In this document: positions 46,601-54,611 of the stretch, one piece after another | Position numbering within the stretch: the stretch's first letter is position 1 | How the letters are laid out: the number at the start of each line of letters is the position of its first letter | Assembly (NCBI GenBank): GCA_964576075.1 | Contig: CAZNTX010000007.1 | Coordinates: 10,877 to 74,876, forward strand | Length of the DNA stretch: 64,000 bases | Direction of reading: 5' to 3' | Source: Thermohalobaculum sp964576075 | GTDB lineage: Bacteria; Pseudomonadota; Alphaproteobacteria; Rhodobacterales; Rhodobacteraceae | The notes under the pieces: generated by a model | What the model was told of the DNA's origin: nothing | Seen by the model: the letters and a program-made list of their open reading frames with translations, nothing else | Database searches by the model: none | Translations under genes and position numbers: made by a program

Positions 46601-46900
46601 CGCTTCTGGAGCGGGGCGCGCGACGGCGGGCTGTCGGAGCGCGCTCTCGCCGAGGCGTTCGTCGCGGCGCCCGAATTCGGCACGCTCTTCGGCGTCGACC
46701 CGAGCGACCGGGAGTTCGTCGGCGCGCTCTACGAGAACGTGCTCCTGCGCGACCCGGACCCCGCCGGCGAGAGCTTCTGGCTCGACGCCCTCGCCACCGG
46801 GGCCTACGACCGCGCCTCCATGCTCCTCTTCTTCTCCGACGGCCCGGAGAACACCGACCGCAATGCCGACAACTACGACGAGGGCGTCTGGGTGCTCTGA
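43610..46900 (+). CDS. Secreted metzincin-type metalloprotease with cadherin-like domain and C-terminal DUF4214
   Basis: 1096 residues from ATG 43610, preceded by GAGAGGGGGGA; no signal peptide. Residues about 12-230 look like a propeller (VYAYRDGAMVELADFP; AVAPDGTLYGIDFFDLYRLD). About 429-523 is a cadherin-like domain (LDVLANDTDADGDP; FSGTDSFAYTVSDGRGGTD). The protease follows: HEVGHAFGLRH at 673-683 gives three zinc-binding histidines and the catalytic Glu674, with a Met-turn EVMDY at Met695. An RTX-like stretch (GDDRLSGGFGDDIIEGGAGADT) is near 905. DUF4214 occupies the last about 120 residues (RLYSAALARTPDEAGLRFW) and ends EGVWVL. The cleaved substrate is unknown; it may process the other surface proteins. 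Confidence 0.88.
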   Translation: MPMSPRRPAAAGDPELLVNDSAGRVYAYRDGAMVELADFPVALTDIAVAPDGTLYGIDFFDLYRLDPDAGTATRLGAHGVSSANAFDIAADGTAVLAGNGGPEIYALDLATAAATPLLTGFDAAEGDLLLTEDRLYVSTDDLWIDGYSRGDFVLQAAYEHGTPDIFGLAPAGALGEAPGDLLAFAGDDAYRVDFGAQSFEFVADLFPGTGVTIFGAAFGALDGGDRAPALSAVGRWTAGLVEGTGERVGLSDPALGTVSTDNADIGGTARVEWGTPISGSTASSFAFDGAGSDGPPLLDLDARPFFSLGTFDYVNGRNASASDAFGGGVLGLAVDLGGEEEVAAEFVFEVVSTENTTGDPVLDGDFVTLVEGTEIAEGRLADGTAVGLEIVGFSRDGGTSFTEDFSSPEDGGASATLFARLVDIGGGLNTAPLAADDTAEAEAGRLLLLDVLANDTDADGDPLLVTVASTTDNATVSVLEDGTIRYVAAPDFSGTDSFAYTVSDGRGGTDTATVTVEVAPFRPVIFLDFDTPLEVDISPVVDDDGEVTYAVDPSGREAPAAISGADRARILEGVQRIFDDSGLGRFRVSDERPSVGDYHAVRFAPKEAAEDPTGEIETGRLYGIAYEGVDRFDKAKNSTVAVFVDPADPILPGDVDLSEDSDDFISVVEVVAHEVGHAFGLRHINPVRGDGSEVMDYAPGPAPVFYADEAGASEPPIDGEPRSPIVTHNPAFHLRRWVLGETEDALLGDGLDGGSWDFESGAAYVRYQFRLLFESLTAPIEALFIERDDGAFGIGPNGEDLETTLDLVAEGVGPGDEIVFEAVAGETVRLVAATAEGGRVDAEIVFDAEGGATTAIPAEELGSQPASIMAMGGGEIGSGAVEQTAAQTVSAEANAPIVGTVGDDRLSGGFGDDIIEGGAGADTMVYDLARADVQEARGPGGSVSVRLPSGEVDRLFSIETVELEDGRYLYDLAGEDLPFVYRLYSAALARTPDEAGLRFWSGARDGGLSERALAEAFVAAPEFGTLFGVDPSDREFVGALYENVLLRDPDPAGESFWLDALATGAYDRASMLLFFSDGPENTDRNADNYDEGVWVL

Positions 46901-46901
46901 G

Positions 46902-46913
46902 GCCCGCGCGGGC
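46902..46913. terminator. Palindromic spacer between convergent stops
   Basis: The 13-nt gap between the two convergent genes is essentially the 12-bp perfect palindrome GCCCGCGCGGGC. Pairing continues into both TGA stop codons (CTGAG/CTCAG with one bulged G). It may be a minimal two-way terminator. Confidence 0.4.
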
Positions 46914-48551
46914 TCAGCCCTCCTCGGCGATCTCGGCGGCGCGGGTGCGCAGGACGAATTTCTGCACCTTGCCCGTCGAGGTCTTCGGCACCTCGGAGAA
47001 CACGATGCGCGCGGGCACCTTGTAATGCGCGAGATGCTCGCGGCACCAGGCGCGCAGATCCTCCTCGGTCGCGCTCTGGCCCGGGACCAGCTCGACGAAG
47101 GCGCAGGGGCTCTCGCCCCATTTCTCGTGGGGCATCGCGACCACGGCGGCGAGCGAGACGGCGGGGTGGCGGTAGAGCGCCTCCTCGACCTCGATGGAGG
47201 AGATGTTCTCCCCGCCCGAGATGATGATGTCCTTCGAGCGGTCCTTGAGCTGGATGTAGCCGTCGGCATGGATCACGCCGAGATCGCCCGAGCGGAACCA
47301 GCCGCCGTCGAACGCCTTTTCGGTGGCCGACGGGTTCTTGAGATAGCCCTTCATCACCACGTTGCCCCGGAACATCACCTCGCCGAGGGTCTCGCCGTCG
47401 CGGGGGACGGGGGCGAGGGTCTCCGGGTCGCGCACGTCGAGCGCCTCGAGGGGGAGGTAGCGCACCCCCTGGCGCGCCTTCATCGCCGCGCGCTCGGCGG
47501 AGGGCAGGGCGTCCCACTCGGCATGCCAGTCGTTCACCACCGCGGGCCCGTAGGTCTCGGTCAGCCCGTAGAGATGGGTGACCTCGAAGCCCGCCTCGAC
47601 CATGCGCGCGAGCAGGGAGGCGGGCGGCGGGGCTGCGGCGGTGAAGAGCTGCACGGTGTGGGAGAGCGGGCGCTTGATCTCCTCGGCCGCCGAGACGATC
47701 AGGTTGAGCACGATGGGCGCGCCGCAGAGATGCGTGACCCCATGATCGGCGAGCGCCGACCAGATCGCCTCGGCGCGGACCTGGCGCAGGCAGACATGGG
47801 TGCCGGCGATGGCCGAGAGCGTCCAGGGGAAGCACCAGCCGTTGCAGTGGAACATCGGCAGGGTCCAGAGATAGACCGCGTGCTTGGCCATGGAGGTGGT
47901 GAGCGCGTTGCCCTGGGCGAGCAGATAGGCGCCGCGGTGGTGATAGACGACGCCCTTCGGGTCGCCCGTGGTGCCGGAGGTGTAGTTGACCGAGATCGCG
48001 TCCCACTCGTCCTCGGGCGGGCTCCAGGCGAAGTCCGGATCGCCCTCGGCCAGCAGCGATTCGTAGGGCAGCGCCGCCGCGCCGCTCGGCGGGATGCCGG
48101 CCTCGGGGTCGTCGGCCTCGACGATCTCCGGGCGGCGCTCGGTGAGCGCGAGGGCCTCCTGGAGGAGCGGCATGAGCTCGGCATCCACGATCACGAGCTT
48201 CGATTCGGCATGGTCGAGCTGGAAGGCGACGGTGCGCGCATCGAGCCGGGTGTTGATCGCGTGCAGCACGGCGCCGGCCATCGGCACGCCGTAATGCGCC
48301 TCGAGCATCGGGGGGGTGTTGAGCAGGAGCGCGGAGACCGTGTGCCCCCGCCCGATCCCGCGCGCGGCCAGCGCCGAGGCGAGGCGCCGGGCGCGGGCGT
48401 AGAACTCCGCATAGGAGCGCCGCAGCCCCCCATGCACGATCGCCGTGTGCTCCGGGAACACCGCGGCCGCGCGCTCGAGAAAGCCGAGCGGCGAGAGCGG
48501 CTGGTGGTTGGCGGGGCGCCGGTCGAGCCCCTGGTCGTAGATGCTCGCCAT
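46914..48551 (-). CDS. Acyl-CoA synthetase (AMP-binding, ANL superfamily)
   Basis: 545 residues. The P-loop motif is NYTSGTTGDPKGVVYHHRGA; later MFHCNGWCFPW, HLYGLTETYGP, GGWFRSGDLG and PKTSTGKVQKF (catalytic Lys) complete the acyl-adenylate-forming fold. This subgroup, with FHCNGW, corresponds to medium-chain or branched/aryl acid ligases of bacteria and plants. It activates a carboxylic acid with ATP and CoA. The chain length cannot be read from the sequence. It is preceded by a crotonase-family gene (3-nt gap), so the two act in one acyl-CoA pathway. Confidence 0.92.
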   Translation of the reverse strand: MASIYDQGLDRRPANHQPLSPLGFLERAAAVFPEHTAIVHGGLRRSYAEFYARARRLASALAARGIGRGHTVSALLLNTPPMLEAHYGVPMAGAVLHAINTRLDARTVAFQLDHAESKLVIVDAELMPLLQEALALTERRPEIVEADDPEAGIPPSGAAALPYESLLAEGDPDFAWSPPEDEWDAISVNYTSGTTGDPKGVVYHHRGAYLLAQGNALTTSMAKHAVYLWTLPMFHCNGWCFPWTLSAIAGTHVCLRQVRAEAIWSALADHGVTHLCGAPIVLNLIVSAAEEIKRPLSHTVQLFTAAAPPPASLLARMVEAGFEVTHLYGLTETYGPAVVNDWHAEWDALPSAERAAMKARQGVRYLPLEALDVRDPETLAPVPRDGETLGEVMFRGNVVMKGYLKNPSATEKAFDGGWFRSGDLGVIHADGYIQLKDRSKDIIISGGENISSIEVEEALYRHPAVSLAAVVAMPHEKWGESPCAFVELVPGQSATEEDLRAWCREHLAHYKVPARIVFSEVPKTSTGKVQKFVLRTRAAEIAEEG

Positions 48552-48554
48552 CGC

Positions 48555-49382
48555 TCAGGCGTCCCGCCACTCTGGCGCGCGCTTCTCGATGAAGGCGCCG
48601 ATGCCCTCGCGCGCGTCCTCGGCCATCATGTTCGCCACCATCACCTCGGAGCAGTGGCGATAGGCCTGGGCCAAGCCCATCTCGCGCTGCTCGTAATAGG
48701 CGCGCTTGCCGATGGCCAGCGTCGCGCGGGATTTCGAGGCGATCTTGGCGGCGAGCGCCATGGTCTCCTCGCGCAGCCGCTCTGGCGCGACGGCGCGGTT
48801 GACGAGCCCGATCTCCGCCGCCCGCGCAGCGGGGATCATCTCGCCGGTGAGCAGCATCTCCATCGCGTGCTTGTCGTGGACGTTGCGCGAGAGGGCGACC
48901 ATCGGGGTCGAGCAGAAGAGCCCGATATTCACGCCCGCCGTGCCGAAGCGGGCGGTCTCCGCGGCGATGGCCAGATCGCAGCTCGCGACGAGCTGGCAGC
49001 CCGCGGCGGTCGCCACCCCCGAGACTTCGGCGATCACCGGCTTCGGGCAGGCCACGACCCCCTGCATCACCGCCGAGCAGCGCTCCATGATGCGGGCGAA
49101 ATAGGCCCGTCCCCCGTCGGCCTCCTGGCGCGCGGCGGTGAGTTCCTTGAGATCGTGCCCCGCGGAGAAGGCGGGGCCTTCATGGGCGAGGACGACGCAG
49201 CGGGTCTCCGGGTCGCGCCCGGCCTCCGCGATCGCCGCGCCGAGGCGGTCGAGCATCGCCTCGGAGAGCGCGTTGCGCCGCCGCTCGTCCGAGAGGGTCA
49301 GCCTCAGGACGCCGCCGGCCTCGCGCTCGGCGACGAGGATGTCCGGCGCGCCGGTCTCGGCGGGGGGGGTGGGTCCGTCCAT
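48555..49382 (-). CDS. Enoyl-CoA hydratase/isomerase family protein lacking the usual catalytic glutamates
   Basis: 275 residues. The crotonase fold is clear: LTLSDERRRNALSEAML, HEGPAFSAGHDLKEL (first oxyanion NH) and VATAAGCQLVASCDLAIAAETARFG (second oxyanion). The two glutamates that add water in classical hydratases are replaced: the GGCEL position is AGCQL, and the following QPEI position reads TAGV. This is the pattern of the ECHDC3-like subgroup, whose reaction is not settled. It starts a two-gene operon with the acyl-CoA ligase. ATG 49382 with GGAGG upstream. Confidence 0.88.
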   Translation of the reverse strand: MDGPTPPAETGAPDILVAEREAGGVLRLTLSDERRRNALSEAMLDRLGAAIAEAGRDPETRCVVLAHEGPAFSAGHDLKELTAARQEADGGRAYFARIMERCSAVMQGVVACPKPVIAEVSGVATAAGCQLVASCDLAIAAETARFGTAGVNIGLFCSTPMVALSRNVHDKHAMEMLLTGEMIPAARAAEIGLVNRAVAPERLREETMALAAKIASKSRATLAIGKRAYYEQREMGLAQAYRHCSEVMVANMMAEDAREGIGAFIEKRAPEWRDA

Positions 49383-49502
49383 CGGTCTCCTCCGTGTTTG
49401 CGCCCGTTGCAGGTCTGACCCCTCTCTCTATCAGCAAGCGGGCGGGGCGGGCCAGAGCGTCGGCGGCTTGTGCCTGGCGGGGCGGGCGGCCAAGGTGAGG
49501 CC

Positions 49503-49874
49503 ATGCAGGACACGCCCCCCGATCCCCGGCTGCGCATCCGCATCGTCTTCGGCCCGCGCGAGATGCTGGGGCCGGGAAAGGCGGAGCTGCTCGAGCGGAT
49601 CGCGCGGACGGGCTCGATCGCGGCCGCGGGGCGCGAGATGGGGATGAGCTACAAGCGCGCCTGGCAGCTCGTCGAGACCATGAACGCCATGTTCCGCGAG
49701 CCGGTGGTGCTGAGGAGCCGCGGCGGGAGCCGGGGCGGCGGCGCGGAGGTCACAGAGGCGGGGCGGACGGTGCTCGCCGCCTATCGCCGGCTCGAACGCG
49801 CGGCGGGGGAGGCCGGCGCGGACGAGCTCGCCCGCCTCGAGGCGATGCGCCGCGACGACCCGCCACCGGAGTAG
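49503..49874 (+). CDS. ModE-type winged-helix regulator without molybdate-binding domain
   Basis: 123 residues from ATG 49503 (a start 33 nt earlier is less likely). The sequence matches the N-terminal DNA-binding domain of ModE: FGPREMLGPGKAELLERIARTGSIAAAGREMGMSYKRAW (helix-turn-helix), then LVETMNAMFREPVV and the wing GGSRGGGAEVTEAGR. The C-terminal molybdate-binding (Mop) repeats are absent, which gives a short form common in alphaproteobacteria. No mod transporter or molybdoenzyme gene is adjacent, so ligand and targets are open. It is divergent from the crotonase gene. Confidence 0.87.
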   Translation: MQDTPPDPRLRIRIVFGPREMLGPGKAELLERIARTGSIAAAGREMGMSYKRAWQLVETMNAMFREPVVLRSRGGSRGGGAEVTEAGRTVLAAYRRLERAAGEAGADELARLEAMRRDDPPPE

Positions 49875-49902
49875 CGCCCCGGCACCGAGCGGCGACCGGG
49901 CC

Positions 49903-49931
49903 TTGCCGCCGGCCCATCCCGGTCCTAGCGT
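49903..49931 (+). promoter_or_regulatory. Candidate promoter of the PPC-DUF4214 gene
   Basis: TTGCCG (49903-49908), a 17-nt spacer and TAGCGT (49926-49931), 41 nt before the start. A visual match with the same spacing as the promoter candidate at 43493-43521. Confidence 0.45.
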
Positions 49932-49972
49932 TTCATATCGGCCGAGGGGGCCGGCATCAGGGGGAGAGGGCC

Positions 49973-52639
49973 ATGGGCGTCGTCGACGGCACTATCGAGC
50001 GCGCGGGGGACGAGGACTGGATCCGCGCCACGCTCGCGCCGGGGGTGAGCTACCGGATCGCCCTCGAAAGCCCGGACACGTCGGCGTCCTTCACGGTGCG
50101 CACCGATGTCGAGGAGGGGGGCTTCTCCGGCGCCGGGCAGCGCTTCGACACGCCGAGCTTCACGCCCGACGGCGTCGCGCAGACCGTCGTCACCCCGGCC
50201 GTCGGCGGGGACTTCTACGTCGCCGTCAACAGCTTCGCCGGCGCGACCGACTACACGCTGACGGTCGAGCCCCAGGCGGACGATTTCGCCGACAGCGCCG
50301 CCACCTCCGCCCGCCTCGCGCCCGGGCAGAGCCTCGAGGGCCGCCACGAGACGGCGGGCGACGACGACTGGGTCGGCATGACGCTTGCCGCCGGGCAGAC
50401 CTACCGCATCGAGATCGAGGCCGCCCCCGCCGCCTTCGCCACGCTCTTCGGCGCCGAGGACGGCCGCTTCGCCGAGGAGGCGGGCCGCGCGATCTTCGCC
50501 GCGACCCCGGTCGGGCAGTTCGGCAGCGGGCGGAGTCAGATCGTCGTCACCCCGCGGGAGACCTCGGAGTATTTCCTGAGCCTGCAGGGTCCGGACGGGG
50601 ACTGGACCGTCACCCTCGCCGAGCAGGCTGACGATTTCGCCGACACCGACGCGACCGCCGGGGCGAGCGCCGTCGGCGAGACGATCTCCGGCACCATCGA
50701 GACCGAGGGCGACCGGGACTGGATCCGCATCCCGCTCGAGGCCGGCGTGACCTACCGCGCCGAGGCCGTCGCCACCGAGGGCGGCGGGGCCGGCTTCGCC
50801 CCGAGCGTCGCCGTTTTCAGCGCGGACGATTCGAGCCCGGGCTTCGGCGACGCGCTCTTCTTCGACGCCATGGCCACCGGCCGCGTCGAGGGCCCGGTGT
50901 TCACCGCCGCCGTCTCGGGCGACTATTTCTTCGAGGTCTCCTCGAACCTCACCCCCGCCACCGGCGGCTACACGCTGAGCGTCTCCGAACAGGTCGACGA
51001 CTTCGCCGACACGACCGCGACCGACGGCCTGATCGCGCCCGGGCAGACCGTCTCCGGCACGATCGAGGTGCCGGGCGACTCGGACTGGATCGCCGCCGAT
51101 CTCTCCGCCGGCGTCACCTATCGCGCGAGCCTCTCGGCCGTCAGCGTGCCCTTCGGCTTCGTCGATCTGCGCGCCGGCAGCGAGACCGACGGCGCCTTCC
51201 CCGGCGAGAGCGACCGGCTGGAGTCCACCCTCGCCGGCGCCGCCATCCCGGGCGCGCCGACGGAGATCGTCTTCACCCCCCGGGTCGATGCGCGCTATTA
51301 TTTCATCGTGCCGTCCAGCGAGTTCGGCCTCCTCCCCGGCGACTACACCCTCGCCCTCGCCGAGCAGGCCGACGACTTCGCCGACAATGCCGACACCGAG
51401 GGCAGCGTCGCGCCCGGCGCCACCGCCTCCGGCGTGATCGAGACGGCGGGGGACGAGGACTGGTTCCGCGTCGATCTCGCCGCCGGCACGAGCTACCTCG
51501 TCACGGCGACGCCAGACCCCGAGGCCGCGGGCCTCTCGCTCTCTGGCGCCGTGACCTTCGTCGAGACCCGGGAGGACGGCGAGTTCGAGGACGGCTTCCG
51601 CATCGACACCGCCGCCTCCGATCCGACGAGCTTCACCACGGTGCAGACCGTTCTCACCCCGCGCACCGATGCAAGCTTCTACATCCGCGTCGCGGGCGCC
51701 ACGGGAAGCGGCGCCTACACCGTCTCCGTCGCCGAGGTGGAGGACGATTTCGCCGACACCTCCGCGACGCTCGGCACCGTGGAGGCCGGCGGCTCCGGCC
51801 TGCCCCTGATCGAGGGCGGCGAGGGGCCCGACATGCTCGCGGGCACCCCGGCGGCGGAGGAGATCCGCGCCCTCGGCGGGGACGATCTGATCGCGGCCTC
51901 GGGGGGCGACGATCTCATCCAGGGCGGGGCCGGGACCGACACGGTCGTCTATCCGGGCGCGGCCTCGATCGACCCCAACGACACCGACCCCCGCGCGCCC
52001 TTGCCGGTCCCCGAGGGCGCGACCCGGCCCGCCCTCTCCGACGCCGGCGCGCTCACCGTCTCGGCCCCCGACGGGACCGATCGGCTGACCGGCGTCGAGC
52101 GCGTCGAGGTCGCCGACGGCGCCTATCTCTACGACATCGGCATCGGCCCCGAGCTCGCCGCCCTCTACGACCGCATCGGCGCGGGCGAGATCGGCGAGGA
52201 GGAGCGCATCGAGCCGGTGGGCGACGACCTCGCCACCGTCTACCGCCTCTATGGCGCGGCCTATGGGCGGACCCCGGACGAGGCCGGCCTGCGCTTCTGG
52301 CTCGATCTCTTCGAGCGGGACCAGATCACCCAGCGCGAGCTCGCCGAGGCCTTCATCACGGTGCCCGAATTCCAGCTCCGCTACGATGGCGATCCGGACA
52401 CGCCGGGCTTCCAGGAGCCCTCCGACGAGGAATACATCTCGCTCCTCTACGACAACGCGCTGAGGCGGGAGCTCGACGAGGACGGCTTCGCGTTCTGGCT
52501 CGCCCAACTCGAGAGCGGGGCGTTCGACCGCGTCGAGATGCTGATCTTCTTCGCCGACAGCCCGGAGAACGTGACCCGCACCCGCAGCTTCCTCGAGGAC
52601 GGGGTGGTCGTCCTCCCCGAGGACGACATGCTCATGTGA
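49973..52639 (+). CDS. Protein of five tandem PPC domains with RTX-like region and C-terminal DUF4214
   Basis: 888 residues from ATG 49973, after GGGGGAGAGGG; no signal peptide. Five pre-peptidase C-terminal (PPC) domains of about 115 residues follow each other; each opens GxIExxGDxDW...L..G..YR and is closed by the linker (Q/E)xxDDFAD (near 101, 218, 339, 464, 590). PPC domains normally accompany secreted peptidases, but no peptidase domain is present. About residues 610-660 are RTX-like (GGDDLIAASGGDDLIQGGAGTDT). DUF4214 starts near 755 (GRTPDEAGLRFWLDLF) and ends DGVVVLPEDDMLM, a tail longer and less aromatic than in the paralogues. Its 3' end overlaps the convergent histidine kinase gene by 8 nt. 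Confidence 0.85.
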   Translation: MGVVDGTIERAGDEDWIRATLAPGVSYRIALESPDTSASFTVRTDVEEGGFSGAGQRFDTPSFTPDGVAQTVVTPAVGGDFYVAVNSFAGATDYTLTVEPQADDFADSAATSARLAPGQSLEGRHETAGDDDWVGMTLAAGQTYRIEIEAAPAAFATLFGAEDGRFAEEAGRAIFAATPVGQFGSGRSQIVVTPRETSEYFLSLQGPDGDWTVTLAEQADDFADTDATAGASAVGETISGTIETEGDRDWIRIPLEAGVTYRAEAVATEGGGAGFAPSVAVFSADDSSPGFGDALFFDAMATGRVEGPVFTAAVSGDYFFEVSSNLTPATGGYTLSVSEQVDDFADTTATDGLIAPGQTVSGTIEVPGDSDWIAADLSAGVTYRASLSAVSVPFGFVDLRAGSETDGAFPGESDRLESTLAGAAIPGAPTEIVFTPRVDARYYFIVPSSEFGLLPGDYTLALAEQADDFADNADTEGSVAPGATASGVIETAGDEDWFRVDLAAGTSYLVTATPDPEAAGLSLSGAVTFVETREDGEFEDGFRIDTAASDPTSFTTVQTVLTPRTDASFYIRVAGATGSGAYTVSVAEVEDDFADTSATLGTVEAGGSGLPLIEGGEGPDMLAGTPAAEEIRALGGDDLIAASGGDDLIQGGAGTDTVVYPGAASIDPNDTDPRAPLPVPEGATRPALSDAGALTVSAPDGTDRLTGVERVEVADGAYLYDIGIGPELAALYDRIGAGEIGEEERIEPVGDDLATVYRLYGAAYGRTPDEAGLRFWLDLFERDQITQRELAEAFITVPEFQLRYDGDPDTPGFQEPSDEEYISLLYDNALRRELDEDGFAFWLAQLESGAFDRVEMLIFFADSPENVTRTRSFLEDGVVVLPEDDMLM

Positions 52640-54611
52640 GGGGCGCCTCGGCGCGCGGGATCGAGAGGGAGAAGACCGAGCCGCGCCCGGGGCGGCTCCG
52701 CGCCTCGACCCGGAAGCCGTGCGCCTCGGCGAGCTCGGCCACCACCGCGAGGCCGAGCCCCTTGCCCTCCGAGCCCGCCCCCCGCTCTCCCGGCCGCCAG
52801 ATCTCCGCGAGGCGCTCCGGCGCGATCCCCCGCCCGGTGTCGCAGACGAGGAAGGCGAGCCGGTCGCCCTGCCGGCGGCAGCCGATCAGCACCCGCGCCC
52901 CCTCGGAATGCGCCACCGCGTTGGCCGCGAGATTGGCGAGGCAGCGGATCGCCGCCATCGGGTCGGCCCGGACCGCGAGGCTCGAGGCCACGGTGCCGAG
53001 CCGGATCCCCTTGGCCGCCGCCTCCCCCTCGAACATGGCCGCCACCGTCTCGAGGAGGAGCGCGGCGGGCACCGCCTCCACCGCGCCGGGCGGGGGGGCG
53101 GCCTCCGGATCGCCCGCCTCCGCCGCGCCTTCGAGATAGCGCTCGACGAGCTCCTCGAGATAGGCGCAGTGCCGCTCGAGCCCCGCACGCGGCTCCTCCG
53201 GCAGGCCCCGGAGCGCGAGGCGGAGCGCGGCGAGCGGCTGGCGGATGTCGTGCGTCGCATGGGCCATCTCGGCGCGGCGCCGCTCGGCGAGGGCGGTGGC
53301 CTCGCGATGGGCGGCGTCGGCGGCGCGGAGCTCCTCGGCGAGGGCGAGCTTCTCCTCGAGCGCCGCGATCGCCGCGGCCGAGGCGCGCGCCTTCTCCCGC
53401 CGGACCGCGGCGATCCGCCCCGCGATCGCGGCGATGAAGGCCGCGGCTTCCACGAGGAAGGCGAGGCGCCCGACATCGCGGGTCTGCTCGATGGTCACGA
53501 GATCGGGCGCGGCATGGGCGACGGCGGAGACCACGCAGGCCCCGGAGACCGCCGCCGCGCCGATGGTGAAGGCGTGCGACCCCGGCCAGCCCCGCCTGAG
53601 CGCCAGGATGCCGGCCGCGAGATAGGCCTGCGCCCCGATCGCGACCCAAAGAAAGCCGAGGCCGGTCACCCGCCGGTCGTCGGTCAGCGCCGTGCTGAGC
53701 GCGAAGGCCGCGGAGACCCCGATGATCGTCAGGAACACGCGGTCGAGCCAGGGCGCCCGGCGCGGCAGCTCGAAGAAGGCGCGCACGAAGAAGGCCCCGA
53801 GGATCGCCATCGCCGCATGCATCGGCCGCGCCGCGTGGTGGTTGAGCCCCGGCGCCTCGGGCCAGAGGTAGCGGAAGGCCTGCCCGTCGACATGGGCGCT
53901 CCAGAGCGCGACCGCGCCGATATAGAGCCCGTAGAAGAGCGCCGCCCGGTCGGCGAGCGCGGCCGCCACCGCGAGCATCATCGCCGCCATGGCGAGGAGC
54001 GCCGCCTGCGCCGCGACGCTGCGCGCGGTCTCGGCGGCGGCCCGCGCCGCGAACGGGCCGGGGGCGGCGATCTCGGGGGAGAGGTCGAGATTGGTGTGGA
54101 GCCTGAGCCGCGCCCAGATCTCGACGCGCTCGCCCGGCGCGAGGCGCAGCGGCGCGGCGAGCGAGACATGACCGACCGGCCGCGCCGCGAAGCCGCTTTC
54201 CCGGTCGAGCGCCATGACCCGCTCGGCGCCGCCCGCGCGATCCACCCAGAGCGCCGCCTCCGGCGCCGCGATCACCCCGAGATCGAGGACGAAGACCCCG
54301 CCCTCGGGCGGCGCGACCACCGCCATCCGGAACCAATGCGGCCCGCCGCGTGTGTCGTGGAGGATCCGGCTCCGCGCGAAGGGCGCGAAGCCCCCCGAGG
54401 CTGCGAGCGCGCGCGCCGCGGCGAGATCGAGCTTGCCGCCGGGGTCGGCGCGGTGTTCCGTATAGGGGGCGAGGGAGACGACCGGCTGTCCCGGCGCGAG
54501 CCTCAGCGCCTCGGCCGCCGCGGGCAGGGCGAGAACGAGGACGAGGACGATCCCGAGGAGGAGCGCGTGACCGATCTGCGCCGCCGCAGCGCGGTGATCG
54601 CCGACGACCAC
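52632..54611 (-). CDS. 7TM-DISM sensor histidine kinase
   Basis: 659 residues if GTG 54611 is the start. It is the nearest valid start before the signal-like segment (ALLLGIVLVLVLALPAAAEA) and has no clear ribosome-binding site. A periplasmic DISM-type beta domain (about 35-190) and seven membrane helices (about 195-400) follow. Then come a coiled coil, the dimerisation helix with the phospho-acceptor His in HATHDIRQPLAALRLAL, and an ATPase domain (NLAANAVAHSEG; CDTGRGIAPERL; GKGLGLAVVAELAEAHG). It senses an extracellular, perhaps carbohydrate, cue. The gene is head-to-head with its likely partner regulator, with about 45 nt of 5' overlap, and its 3' end overlaps the PPC-DUF4214 gene by 8 nt. 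Confidence 0.85.
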   Translation of the reverse strand: MVVGDHRAAAAQIGHALLLGIVLVLVLALPAAAEALRLAPGQPVVSLAPYTEHRADPGGKLDLAAARALAASGGFAPFARSRILHDTRGGPHWFRMAVVAPPEGGVFVLDLGVIAAPEAALWVDRAGGAERVMALDRESGFAARPVGHVSLAAPLRLAPGERVEIWARLRLHTNLDLSPEIAAPGPFAARAAAETARSVAAQAALLAMAAMMLAVAAALADRAALFYGLYIGAVALWSAHVDGQAFRYLWPEAPGLNHHAARPMHAAMAILGAFFVRAFFELPRRAPWLDRVFLTIIGVSAAFALSTALTDDRRVTGLGFLWVAIGAQAYLAAGILALRRGWPGSHAFTIGAAAVSGACVVSAVAHAAPDLVTIEQTRDVGRLAFLVEAAAFIAAIAGRIAAVRREKARASAAAIAALEEKLALAEELRAADAAHREATALAERRRAEMAHATHDIRQPLAALRLALRGLPEEPRAGLERHCAYLEELVERYLEGAAEAGDPEAAPPPGAVEAVPAALLLETVAAMFEGEAAAKGIRLGTVASSLAVRADPMAAIRCLANLAANAVAHSEGARVLIGCRRQGDRLAFLVCDTGRGIAPERLAEIWRPGERGAGSEGKGLGLAVVAELAEAHGFRVEARSRPGRGSVFSLSIPRAEAPLT

